Position numbers and translations under genes: made by a program | Origin: Herpomyces periplanetae | Taxonomy: Eukaryota > Ascomycota > Laboulbeniomycetes > Herpomycetales > Herpomycetaceae | Direction: 5' to 3' | Length of the DNA: 64,000 nt | Assembly: GCA_009733715.1 (NCBI GenBank) | Contig: WMKJ01000004.1 | Coordinates: forward strand, 124,001 to 188,000 | The notes under the pieces: model-generated | The model's input: only the letters and a program-made list of their open reading frames with translations | Databases searched by the model: none | Told to the model about the DNA's origin: nothing | Part shown: piece by piece, positions 25,106 through 36,629 of the stretch | Layout: every line of letters begins with the position of its first letter | How positions within the stretch are numbered: position 1 is the stretch's first letter

Positions 25106-28100
25106 GTTAGTCATCGTTACCGCTTATACTACTCTACTACCTTCGTAACTTCAGCAGCTAATGCTGTAATCAATTGAAACATCTATTACCTCCAAATTAT
25201 TTGCTCTGTCATAGATCGCTTTCATCTTCGAGGTAATTGACGTTAGCTTTTTCACTACAATTCAATCTCCCTTGCTTAACCCTTCATTCATTATTAGTGG
25301 AAACTCTTACTCTTTCTCGCCCTACTTCTCATCCACTTCCTCGAGCTCCTGGCTTGTCTCGTACATTACCAATTCCCGTCGTCTACCACTAATTCTTCAT
25401 CCCTCTCTAACCTTCCATATCCGTTGCTTACCTTCCATTTCGCTATCCACTCCCTTCATACCTCCTTGATTTCCCCTCTCTAACTAGTTCCTTTACCCTT
25501 CCCCTCCCTCTGCCTTACTTTTTTACTACCTACACGCCTTGTCCTGCCATCTCGTCGCTTCGGCTTTAATTGTTATTATTTGCCTTAAACTTATTACTGT
25601 TGGTGTTTGCGCTCCAACACTTCCAACACCATGCATACCCTGGCTCACCTTTTCCCTGGCAATTCCGCAAGCCTTCACGCTTTTGATACTTTGCCTCTCT
25701 ATCAACATCCCTCAATTACTAAATTCACCTCTATCTATTCCTCCATCATACCTTGCTCATCCGTCTTTCTATCCCCCCTTCTTCCTGCAAGTATACTGTT
25801 CCCGCCGGTGCATCCCTCTTCCCATCCTCCTTAGCGTATACTAACTCAATTTATAATGTATTCGCGCATGATTTTGTTCAGCTGCCAGCGTGTGCGTACA
25901 AGCGCGCACACGCGCTTAACGCTTCGCATCATTCGCCTTTTTCCTCTCTATTATTGACATCATCTCAAATCGTGCTAATCGCACACTATCCCTTCTCCGG
26001 CACCTTAATTCCATTCTGCCCTCCCACGCACTCTCGACTACTAATTTCCGATTTATCACCTCACGACCGGTAAGCCATTTATCCCTCCCTCCACTTTCTC
26101 CGTTTTCGCCTAACCTGTCTTCATGTTAAAATTATCTTGGTAAATCAAAAATAATCCGAAACTCGCTAACCTATCCTCTCACTGACAAAACTTTCCTCTT
26201 CCAGCTCTCAATGATTACATGTTTAAAACATATATCCTCTGTTCGTCATACGCCTGAACATTTCAATAATTCAACCCCGTTTTACCTTCTAGCTTTACCA
26301 TCTCGTTTTTCCTCCTCTTCGTTAATCGGGAATCTTATAGCGGGAAACTACCAACCATTCGCTCTAACAGCATGCTGAATGAATGTCCTTTTATACATAC
26401 CAACAATTTAATTGGCTTACAACCTCCAAAAACTTCTCTTACGCACGCCCTCCTTCCTCCTAATCTACATATCTTCCTCCACTGGAAAGTGTGCTTAGTT
26501 TCTTTTTTTTCTTTCCCGCATCCAATCCTTCACTATCATCGCCCGCTGGGCTTTTATCTAAGGATTCCTTGTCAAACTCTACTTGATCACTTCTCGTTTA
26601 TATCCCCTTATCTTCTCATAGGATAATTACTTTAATTCATAATTGCCATTCCCCGTCCTTACATTTTTGCAATTGCTCACCTTTACTTTTTACCTCCCTT
26701 TTCATCCCTTCCATCTGTCATCTCATCATTTCTGTCTTTGCTCTCTTATTTCCTTGGTCTCATTCATCTACCCTCAAATCTTCGACCTTCAAACTGGTCG
26801 ATGTGCAAGTGAGTTCATTCACCCGCATCGCTCCAGTACTGCGCTACCCATTCAATATTCTCTAGTTTCGGGTTTATCGCTGCGTCTTCTCAAATTGGTT
26901 ATCAATTATCCCGGTCATTGAGGGAACGCTAAGCTTTACCATAGGGCTCCTCAACTATCGTTATCCCTCCCCATTGCTTCTGACACTTACCGTGCATCTT
27001 GTTGATATTTTGGTCCGTTTCGGCACTTATCTGCAATCTTTCCATATTTGCTTGTATGATTCTGGCTACCCGATTACAGGAGTCCCGCATCCAATCAAGC
27101 TGAATCATCGCAATACAATTCCAATTTCCTTCTCGTTCTTTTTTCTAAATCCCACCCATCCGTCAACTCCCACACGCTCTCACCCACTCACTTTAATTTC
27201 CTTTGCTATCGCATTCGACTTCTCCACTGCTTTCATATTCCCTACCTTTACTTGTATCTCGCTTCAACCAATTTTTCTTCCATTTGCTGCGCTTTTCCTC
27301 CCGTCCCTCCATTCATCCTTCCATATGATTTTTCATCCCTTCAAATTTTGCAATTTGCGATACTTCTAACACCAATATCCCTTCAACTTTCTCTCAATTA
27401 TCACTGCTCTGTGGCTCCTAGTTCGCTGTTTTATAGTGATTTTCGGTGCTCTATAACACTTAATATTCCCTCTGCTACCTACGATTAAAATTCCCTACCC
27501 TTCCATCATTTTTTTTCGTATACTAACTGTCCAGTTTAAATATTCTCACTTTAACCAGCTCACTTCTCCATTCTGTCAATTTGAAGTTTTAGCCACTCTT
27601 CACTTAACATATTTTATGATCCTTCGAGTTTGGATCGTGCGATATTCGAGTTTATCAAGTCTTATCATTTCATATCGTATCTTGATTTCTGATTGAGCTG
27701 TGGAGGTAGGCTTAAAAGTTCGAAAATTTACAGCGCCTTTCCGCTAATGTTTAAACTTAGGTAGGATTATTTTGATATTTCCTATTTCTACCTTGCTTGT
27801 CCCCTCACATTTTAACGTCCATCTATCCCTTCCTGGTGCAGCCTATTATTTGCTTCATGACACACCTAACTAGAGCGTAGTGTACTTCTATTGAGTTTTG
27901 CATCAGTCGCTTACGGGGACAGTAAACGGTTCTCTTAACGGGGCAATTTCGCGGTCTTCCTCTGCTCATAAGCGTGCGCACGCTTGCCTTCGTTGTTATC
28001 AAGATTCTTAGTTTGGCTTTGCGCAATTGCTGACTGGGTTAATCGTGCCAACTATATCACAAAGTTCTTCAAGGATTTCTTCAACTCCTCCTGCCTTCAT

Positions 28101-28209
28101 TGCAAGTTTTTTTCCACTTCCTGAAATTTTTTTTAGGGAACGCAAATATTTTGCTCATCTCTTCGTTCATTGATATCCATCACTGTGTGACGTTCTCGAT
28201 GCCCGGTAG

Positions 28210-31200
28210 TGTCGTCTCATATCGTCCAACTGGCGTCTGTACCTTGTTCCTCGCTTCACTCTCCTCTTCCTAGCGGCCGATCCCCACCGCCTCACGATCT
28301 GTCTTCATCGCCGTACCTTGCACAAGTACCCGGTATCTCTACGGCGGGGGCGTCTGGTACGGCGGCAACTTCAACGTACCCGGCGATAAATCATTTACCA
28401 TCACCGTTACAGTCACTTCGATTGCCATCGTCACCGACGCCTTCCGCGGAACATTTGCAAGCGGCACCGCATCCTTATGAGTATCCATATTACTCGCCTC
28501 AATCGAACACATATAGTAAGCCGAGCATTGTCTCAACTGGGTACCAATCGTCAGGTAAGTTAAGGGTTTATTAAAGGAGCTTTTTTTTATCCTCTTGAGT
28601 TTGAGCATCTGTTCGTTTTTTGGATAATTGAAATGGGGAGGTGAAAGGGTGCGAGGGGGAAGTGATGGATGCACGCGAGCGAATTATCCCCTCATCCCAG
28701 CTACATACTGTATTGTTTTATAGATAAAACATGGGAATTCGTACTCACGAAACGAATGAATTGTTCCGCCCTGTGAAAACTTAATTTTATCAGTCTCCTA
28801 GACTTTTTTCAAAAGGGAGAGGGCGGTGCTTCAGGATTGGGCATCTGTGCCGGATATTTTGCTTATAATAAAGTTTTGGGCGTACTAGAATCATTAAGAT
28901 CTTGTTGTTATTAGTCGTGAAACGCTTAACTTCCGAGAAATTTGCTAACCCATGATTGTCTAATTGATTCTACGTACAAAAATACCAGCAGCTTTTCCGA
29001 TGGCTACGGCGACCATGAATCGATCGCATCCTCCCATATTTCGGCATTCGCAAACTTCTTCACCAGTGTCTGTTTCGTCTTCTCAACATCATCATCACGA
29101 GCAGCAACAGCAACATCAGCATCAGCATGGTCATACAGTTTACAATAGTCACATGTATCATCCATCATATCCAGTTCCACCACAACCACCTTCGTACGCT
29201 CCACCCCACCCTGGTCATGCTGGAGCCGCGAGTGCTCATACTTCGATGAGTGCTGTTGGAGCAACTGGGAGCTTTCTTTCTCATTCACCGACGGTGGTTC
29301 CGCCACCTCCACCACCTCCGTTACCACCTCCATTATCGTTAGCTTATTCTTCATCGCATCATCAATCGCACAATCGTGCTTCTCATGGACATGCTGGACA
29401 AAATACAGCTCCAGGCCCAGGTAATCAGCCAGGTGGACCTCCATTGCCACCACCGAATTCTTCAATCGGGGGATCAACGGGAAACTCTGTAACGGGGAAT
29501 GACAATCGAAGCCCGCGGTCGAAAATTGGTTCAATGGGTGCGGGAAGTAGTGGTGGAGGTGGTAGTGGTAACAGTGGAGGTGGAGGAGGGCATTTGCAAC
29601 GAAGATCTATTAGTGGGATGGCATTAACCTCGCCGGTCGGAGGATCGTCTATCGCATCTTCGTTAATTTCATCTGTGATCAGAGCTCCGCATCATGGATC
29701 TTCATCAACGGTCAGCTCGAGTGCAGCACCAGGTCCCATACCTGCCACCACGCCTCTGGTTGTGCGACAAGACCAGAACGGTGTGCAATGGATTGCATTT
29801 GAATACTCTCGAGACAGAGTTAAGATGAAGTATACAATACGATGTGATGTGGAATCGGTTAATGTGGACGGACTATCTCAAGAGTTTAAAACGGAAAATT
29901 GTGTCTATCCGCGGGCTTGCTGTCCAAAGAATGAGTATAAGGGGAATAGGCTACATTATGAAACGGAATGTAATACGGTTGGGTGGGCGTTGGCGCACTT
30001 AAATCCGTCGTTGCGTGGTAAACGGGGCTTAATTCAGCGTGCGGTTGACAGTTGGAGAAATAGTAACCAAGATCCACGGTTGCGCAGTCGAAGAGTCCGT
30101 AGAATGGTAAAGATTAACCGAAGGAAGTCAGTTCAGGCCGCTCAGCAAATGGCAGATGCGGCCTCAGTTGCAGCAGCGGCGGCAGCAGCGGCGGCTGCGT
30201 CATCTGGCCATGTGCACCAAATCGGGAATGGGAATGGAATTATGGGAGGAAACAGTAAGTAAATTCCCTACTTGAATATTTTCGATTGGTGTTATGAATG
30301 TCTGCATTGGTCTAGACTCCCCTTGCTCGCCGATAAAATGAGCACGAGGGAAGAGGATGTGATAATGCAGAGTTTGTCACCATGTATTGAATGATGAGAG
30401 TTTGGTGTGCGCGATTTCTGCATTACTTACCGTTTAATAAATTATCATACAGATGATCCTTTGCCTCCAATTCGAGGTCCGGCCGGCATGCTAGCAGCGA
30501 CAAACTCAGCTGGTTCTCCGTTTGAGGAGAGTTTTCACACTCATCATCATCCAGCACCTTCAAGTAGTAGCGGTGGAGGTGGCAGCGGAGGAGAATCAGG
30601 TAATAGATTTACCGGGGGAGTTGGGCAATTTTCATCCAATGGAATGAATGAATCAGGCAGTGATTGTAGTGGTGGAATAGGCTTATCCAACGCAAATTCG
30701 GTAACAAACTCTGGGGGAACATCGAATAATGGAATAGGTAATAATATTAATAGTGCTAATAACCATATCTCCGAAGAGTTGGAACGTGAGCAGAAGGAGG
30801 CTCGCGATATCGAACTATTCGGCGATATGTCAGTGGCTAAGCAGCGAAAATTTATTCTGGTAGAAGATCCACAGCGTGGAACTCGCATGAGAATTCGGGT
30901 TATGCTTGATAAGGTCCCTATGAGCGATATTCCGGATTCGTATCGCAAGGTCAATTCTGTATACCAACGGTCATGGTTTGCGACGGAGGTACAATCAATG
31001 TATCGCTCTCCCGGTACGCCTCCACCGTCAATGTGGCCGGAAGACTTGGATGATAATCAAGCCATGGATGACGATTCATCGTTGACGTCGGTGGAAGTGC
31101 CACTTCCAGATGGAAGTTATGCAAATTTGTTAATTCCGCGCATATTAAGATCCATTCGGTCTAAGGAGTGTAAATTGAATGAAATTGGATACCGAATAAG

Positions 31201-32047
31201 CTGGTACCAGAAGCGATTCATGGCAGAGCGGGTTCTATTTTTACAACGAGCATTGGATTTGTATCGCAATAAGTTACGAAGTTCACTTGTTCTTGCAGGC
31301 CACGATGTTTCAGTTATTGCACCCCATATTGAGACGCGCATTGGAAAGAGAAAATGGCTTGAGAGATCTCGGCGATTTTCCCTTTCATCATCAGGGAACA
31401 ATACACCCCATCCTCCTCCACAACTACCGTCAATGATTTCTCGCTCAAACATGACCAGTCACCACCATTTGCCGTCCCCGTCGAGTCAAACGGCGACATT
31501 TCCACGATCATCGTCGACAAGCTCACTTACGAATTCTACATCGACATCGGCAACGTCGTATTCTTCGACGGTGTGTCGCAATTCATCTACGTTGGGGCAA
31601 CAGGCTGGTTCGGGGGCGAGTGGTTCATCGTCATCTTCAACATCGTCTATTAACAATTGCAATAATCCCCTTTCACTTTCTACGACAAACTCCACCAATA
31701 CGCTTCCGTCTAGCACGTCCTCGACACCATCATCAAATTCATTGACGCCTAAATCGTCTCTGGCACCACTTCCTCTGCAACAGCAACCACCTCCACCGTC
31801 TTCGTCGAATACATCATTGCACAACCAAATGCCGCATGCTCCACACTCACGCCCGCATTCCCAGACTTCGCACTCTCATGCGCATCCACACCCTGCTAAC
31901 TCACATCCTGCACATCTTCACTCGTTGTCCCATTCACAGGCGCATGCTCATCAAATGTCCCATTCTGCCTTAAGTACACCTGTTATGTCTTCTGCCGCTA
32001 CCGGGCCAGTATCCGTGAATTCTCGTACTATTGACCTTAGTCAATAG
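28210..32047 (+). CDS. Large low-complexity protein with DUF8032 domains (probable nuclear regulator); 5' end incomplete
   Basis: Exons are 28210-28554, 28989-30254 and 30453-32047; together they hold about 1067 residues. The frame before 28210 has no in-frame ATG and meets a stop at 28188-28190. An AG at 28208-28209 suggests that an unseen upstream exon supplies the start. The second exon encodes a conserved block: IAFEYSRDRVKMKYTIRCDV, then ENCVYPRACCPKNEY, then RGKRGLIQRAVDSWRN and the basic end LRSRRVRRMVKINRRK. This matches what I recall of DUF8032, a domain of fungal proteins without assigned biochemistry. A second conserved block in exon 3 (KQRKFILVEDPQRGTRMRIR to VNSVYQRSWFATEV) resembles the partner half of the family. 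The rest is Pro, Ser, Gly, His and Ala runs. A regulatory role is inferred only from the basic stretch and composition. Confidence 0.75.
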
Positions 32048-32588
32048 AAATAAACTTGTGCGTGAGTGTGTGTGCGTGTGTATGAAAGCAGGTGGGCGAA
32101 GAGGGGGGGGTATATTTGCGGTGTCTATTGTGGGATATTTTCACACTTTTGCCAACCCGTTAGAGGGTGGTAGTAACTATGGGTATTATTTAACTTGGGA
32201 GTTTTGGGCAGCGCGGCACAGCGTGTTTAGCTAGGGCTAAAAGTAGAGTGGATGATGTACACTTGTATGCTTCCTTCACATGCGCGCAATCGACTAAGGC
32301 GGCGTCTTATCGCCAGTGGGCTATCGAGCCTGTGTGCTAACCAACAAATCAACCAACTATCCAACAAGCAATCGAAAGACCGATGGTGTGATCCTTTCAT
32401 GTCAGTTTGTAATGAACTCTTTTTCATGATCTCGTTTCTATATAGCAAAAAATATACGTAGTCTTATCGCGTTCATCCTTCATTTTTTACGACCGTACGT
32501 GTACGCGCACAATCGACGGCAAGATAAAGTATGGTGGCAGACTAGGCAAGCTAAGGTTCCTCGCATGGTACGAACGGGCATACGAGTC
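32048..32588. other. Convergent 3' ends of the DUF8032 and TAF13 genes
   Basis: About 540 bases between two converging genes. It begins with a TG-rich microsatellite (32055-32085) and a G run (32102-32111). No conserved frame was recognised. The exact TAF13 end, and so the right border, is uncertain. Confidence 0.5.
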
Positions 32589-33525
32589 TCAGGCGGACTG
32601 AAAGTTGTCACTAGTGGGGGGAGGTGCGCATGTAATTGGGACGACGGGGTCGTGTGGTGGATCGCGGGGGCTACGAATAGTCGTTGGTTTACTATGTTCC
32701 CATGTAGCAGAGCCGCTAGTTGGGTGAAGGGCAGACGGGGTATCGGGGTGTGCACTACGTGAGGAGGAAACGGGGGGATTACAACGTTCAGACCACGTTA
32801 GACCGCTAACGCTGCGAGCCTTACCCGTGCTCGTGACCGTGGCAGCAGAGTCCTTAGCACGCGCAGCGGCAGCTTTTGTCGTCGTTGACTTATCAGTTCC
32901 CGTACTCTGTTCACGCTTACGGGAAAAATGTTAAGGGAAAGTGTAATACATATTAGCGTGTACGAAATGGAGTGAACGGGTGGTATGCGTACGCACCCAC
33001 ACGTTAATCAAGTAGATAGAGTGTCAGAGTACACACTTTTTCATGGCCTACGTACCGCTACCTTTTCCTCTTCTACGTCAAAGAGGCGTTTTTTAGCTTG
33101 AATTTCCCGTTGGATGCGCAATAACTCGCCCACTCGCGCCAACTTGATAGTATCGCGTCGAAGTACAAACTTAAAATCGTCCACTTTAACTTTGGCACGT
33201 CGATTATACGCGGCAGTCTGTGCTGCAACGTGACAAGTTTCGATTAAGTAGCTGTAAAGTAAAAGGGCGTTAAATATACATACATAATATACGAGGGTTT
33301 TGATTAACGTTTACGAATACGTTTTCTGCTTTTAACACTATTCCTAAGACACACAGAGTGGCATGGAAGCACTTACTCTGTAACAATTTCATCGAGTACT
33401 TTGACAGTTTCGCGTAAAGGTTTACGATCATCGCCAAAGGCAACAAGATAGGCCTCCAGATCGGCAGTTGGAAATTGTTGACCCTTTTGGCGGGGTCGCA
33501 TACGCGGTTCCATTATGGCAGGCAT
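32589..33525 (-). CDS. TAF13: TFIID subunit TAF13
   Basis: Histone-fold subunit of the general transcription factor TFIID; it pairs with TAF11 next to TBP. Exons run downwards: 33525-33377, 33251-33056 and 32915-32589, summing to 672 bases (223 residues). The first two carry the whole histone fold: YLVAFGDDRKPLRETVKVLDEIV, then DYLIETCHVAAQ, then AKVKVDDFKFVLRRD and LARVGELLRIQREIQAKKRLF. This follows TAF13 closely (FGDD near the start, V-DD-F--RRD, ARV--LL). Introns use GTAAGT and GTACGT donors. The third exon gives a Thr/Ala/Pro-rich tail with no family match, and another donor (GTAAGG) lies inside it, so the true C-terminus may be shorter. An in-frame ATG at 33513 is an alternative start. 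Fold identification is firm; the 3' end is tentative. Confidence 0.85.
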
Positions 33526-33754
33526 AGGGATGAGGAGATTTGGGAGTAAAAGATGTATGGTAGGATGAAGTTATTGGAACCAAGCTTTAGGCGTCAACGG
33601 CGAACTGGGAAATATGATTATGCCACGAATGAAGGACGGATAAAATGAAGAAAAGATCAATCATACTAAGTAAGAAAACCGCATCTAAGCACAAAGTTAT
33701 CACAAACGCAAACCGGATAATGCAGTTCACGTGACCGCAAGGGAAGGTTTGGGG

Positions 33755-35235
33755 TCAAAAATTTGGGTTTAAGAGGATTGGATCGCCGGCGCTGGCTCGC
33801 CAGAAGACGGAAATAATACCGACAATGTAAATGGGGGTAAAGTTGAAGGCATAAATATCGGAAAAGTTTCCTTCCCATTGTAAACGGCGGGCCCACCAAC
33901 CGTCAATTGTGATGATGCCGTGCCAATAGGAGCGGCGACCTTCGAGGATGGTTTGCAGGTAAAAATCATCGGTGGAATGTTTAACGATCATTTCACCGGT
34001 AAAAGGTTGATTACGACCAACATGAAAACCTTGACATTTATATCGATCTATACCGCCGTATTCTGTAAGAGTATCTAGAAAGGTTAGGCGTAATTCGAGT
34101 TTAAAGAAAAGGTAATTCGCTAATTCTAACGGGGTACGTTCATCAGACCATACATCTGACATGGTAAATTGTAAGGGAGGATATGTAGATAAGGTACCCT
34201 CCATTCCCGGAGCACATGGGGCAAATTTCGATATATCCAAGGGTCCTAAGAATAAACGGATTTGATCTATACCATTCCATACATGATGTTGTAGAGTAGC
34301 GGGATTTTTCATGTATTGTAAAGCGCTAGAGTTAAGTTTAACGTAGGCATCTGAAGTGAAGGGAGGAGGAACGAAAAATAGTGTATGATAATCACGCGAG
34401 CATGCTGGACGATAAAAAGCGTGATAACTTTCGTTAAAATAGGTAACTGTATAGCGCAAGTTTTGTAATGATTTCAGAGAATTTTCATGTCGATCGAGAA
34501 GGTTATTAGTACGTAAAGTTAATTCAGTTAGTGATAATTGGGGTCGACAATTAAGTAAGTTAGCGTATTCATTGGCAAAATTAGCGCGTAGAATAGCGTG
34601 GGTACGCTGCAAGGCTAAACGACGAGCTGCGCATAAGATATCGAAGGATGAGTAGCTTGAAAGGCGAAGGATAAGAGCTTGAAGCCACCCGCCTGCGAAA
34701 CTTGAAGCAGGAAGGGATGTTACAAGATTAATAGCGCGAGAATTAAGTTTAGTTATCGCGGGATCTAGTTAAAAATAAAAAGTGTATACGTTAATCCCCT
34801 GATATGGCGTAATAATGATTTTGACGCAAAGGTTTTGCGACACAGGAAATAACTCTCCGTTAGTTAATGATAGATTTACCTACGAGCGTAGAGAGCGCAA
34901 ATGGGTAACCAAGTCATTATCCAATCGATATCAGATTGGATGAGAGGAGCTTGACGTATGGCGAGATGAGCTGCCAAACTATCTGCCACAGCGAATCGTG
35001 CCCATACGGTATAATCATGATGTTGGTGCAAGGACAGATAGTCGGGTACACGCCGCCATACAAATGAAAAATCCGCCCGTCGTCCGTTTCCATTTTCGAG
35101 AATTGCCTTGAATACAAGTCTATCGCTAGCTGCCAAATTCCAAGCCCGACATACCCAGCGATATTGTAAAACATCTTCGGCGTAAGCGTAAGAAAATATC
35201 CGTTGAATCACTTCAAGCGCTAACCGGTGTGGCAT
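33755..35235 (-). CDS. F-box protein of unknown substrate
   Basis: Exons 35235-34884 and 34764-33755 sum to 1362 bases, 453 residues. The intron donor is GTAGGT. Residues 1-45, beginning MPHRLALEVIQRIFSYAYAE and continuing LQYRWVCRAWNLAA, are an N-terminal F-box (hydrophobic helix, then the VCRAW turn). The protein probably serves as a substrate receptor of an SCF ubiquitin ligase through Skp1. The remaining 400 residues show no leucine-rich, WD40 or Kelch repeats. They are aromatic-rich near the end (WHGIITIDGWWARRLQW), which hints at a folded domain I do not recognise. The ATG at 35235 is chosen because it sits directly before the F-box; an in-frame start upstream would add only Cys/Thr-rich microsatellite sequence. 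It lies 229 bases downstream of the TAF13 start on the same strand. Confidence 0.8.
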
Positions 35236-35815
35236 ATTGACATTTATACATGCACACGTATGTTGGCATGTACATGCACAAGTTCTGTTGAAGGGTTTGT
35301 TGGTAGTTAATGAAAGGTCTGTGTACGGTTCTACCGCGCAGTAAACATACACACACGTACGTACATGTGGATTTGCTTGATATTACTACATGAAACAATT
35401 ATTTGTACGCTTAACACGGTACAAATAAAATATCGTTAAAAAAATCCCCCTTAAGAAAAATGAATTACTCGCCGTTAATCATAAAGTTTATAACATACTA
35501 ATATTTCTTCCAAACTCCTTCCCCCAATCGTCTCAACTCCCTTTACCAACCGATAAAGCGACCGTATACGGTTGCACAATATCTCCCATAATCAAATCTC
35601 TTCAAACGTAGTTTCAATCCATACCGAGCATTTAAAACACTGAATTTAAAAAGTTTGTTTCCAGCATTACCAAAAATTCTTTCGTTCGGTTGTCGCGTCG
35701 GCATCGATCACGTGATCCACAGGACTAACGGACGATTTAAACGGGCATATTTTCACTTGGGAAAATGTTTAACAAGAGCATGTTTCTAGGTATATGTTAA
35801 TACCTGGTTAAGAGT
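35236..35815. promoter_or_regulatory. Bidirectional promoter of the F-box and PPCDC genes, with a CACGTG palindrome
   Basis: The two genes are divergent and 580 bases apart. A 12-base perfect palindrome, gatcacgtgatc, lies at 35706-35717, about 100 bases before the PPCDC start. Its core CACGTG is the site bound by fungal bHLH factors such as Cbf1. The promoter role is inferred from gene arrangement. Confidence 0.6.
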
Positions 35816-36505
35816 ATGGTCATTTGTCAATCTGATGCACCTTTGGCCTTTCCTACCGATGAGAAATTTCACGTACTTATCGGGTGTACGGGGTCGGTTG
35901 CAACAATTAAATTGGCAGACATTTTACGCCAATTATCACGATACTCCAAGAGTTTGTCGGTACGATGTATACTAACAAAGTGCGCAATGGAATTTTTACG
36001 CGGTGCGAATATTGATCAACCGTGTATACACGACCTTAAGAATATACCGAACGTAGAAGCCATCTACACGGATGAAGATGAATGGAGTACAGATTGGAAA
36101 CGAAACGTGGGGATCTTGCACATTGAATTACGTAGATGGGCACACGTTTTAGTCGTTGCACCATTATCTGCTAATACAATGGCCAAAATAGTCATGGGAT
36201 TGTGTGATAATTTATTAACAACGGTCATACGGGCCTGGGATGTTCGTTCATCCTCTAAAATTATAATTCTTGCGCCGGCCATGAATACATATATGTGGGA
36301 GCATCCCGTTACGCAAAAACAATTGGAAATACTAAAGAAAGAATGGAGTTTACCGTGTGGAGGATGGATTGATCTAATTGAACCTCAATTCAAGAAACTA
36401 GCTTGTGGAGATATGGGAATAGGTGCCATGTGTGAACACCAACGAATAGTGGAAAGGATACTCGAATTGTACGACAAATTCCAAGATGACAATGGGAAAA
36501 TTTGA
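35816..36505 (+). CDS. PPCDC: Phosphopantothenoylcysteine decarboxylase (Hal3/Cab3 flavoprotein family)
   Basis: FMN-dependent enzyme of coenzyme A synthesis that decarboxylates 4'-phosphopantothenoylcysteine to 4'-phosphopantetheine. It is a single exon of 229 residues, the usual catalytic-domain size. Active-site features match the plant Hal3 and human enzymes: His102 in ILHIELRRWA, Asn157 in APAMNTYMWEHPV, and Cys197 in KKLACGDMGIGAM. The flavin-binding loop LSANTMAKIVMGLCDNLLT is also typical. Yeast splits these residues among Sis2, Vhs3 and Cab3 in a heterotrimer, and those proteins carry long acidic tails. Here all catalytic residues sit in one chain with no acidic tail, so a simple homotrimer is likely. 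The Asp often found after RRWA is His in this copy. Confidence 0.93.
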   Translation: MVICQSDAPLAFPTDEKFHVLIGCTGSVATIKLADILRQLSRYSKSLSVRCILTKCAMEFLRGANIDQPCIHDLKNIPNVEAIYTDEDEWSTDWKRNVGILHIELRRWAHVLVVAPLSANTMAKIVMGLCDNLLTTVIRAWDVRSSSKIIILAPAMNTYMWEHPVTQKQLEILKKEWSLPCGGWIDLIEPQFKKLACGDMGIGAMCEHQRIVERILELYDKFQDDNGKI

Positions 36506-36629
36506 AACAAGCAAATATACATTAACTGGTAATAAATATTAAACAAGTTAACCCGATCCCTTTTCCTCTTGACCGATAAACAAATTCATCTCACCAAACT
36601 TGCCAGAAACACCAAAATCACCCCAAAAA

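Larger units (their letters stand above)
19001..28209. other. Large gene-free region between RPB7 and the DUF8032 gene
   Basis: Over 9 kb without a recognisable protein. By eye the + strand is purine-rich from about 19.7 to 21.1 kb, then switches at a polypyrimidine block (21.18-21.29 kb). It becomes strongly pyrimidine-rich from about 24.3 to 27.8 kb. Open frames in the last part are Ser/Pro/Leu/His-rich products of that composition. A GC-richer patch lies at 24.03-24.19 kb and a purine-pyrimidine alternating patch at 23.03-23.27 kb. The downstream half may be a promoter or long spliced 5' leader of the DUF8032 gene, whose first coding exon is missing. Confidence 0.5.

Noticed and set aside
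24759-27488. Many + strand open frames of 60-130 codons rich in Ser, Pro, Leu, Phe and His
   Set aside because: They arise from the C/T-rich composition: they overlap one another in different frames, lack motifs and have no splice logic.
29004-29534. 176-codon minus-strand frame opposite the DUF8032 exon
   Set aside because: Shadow of the real coding frame; acidic and Val-rich from translating His/Ser/Pro codons backwards.
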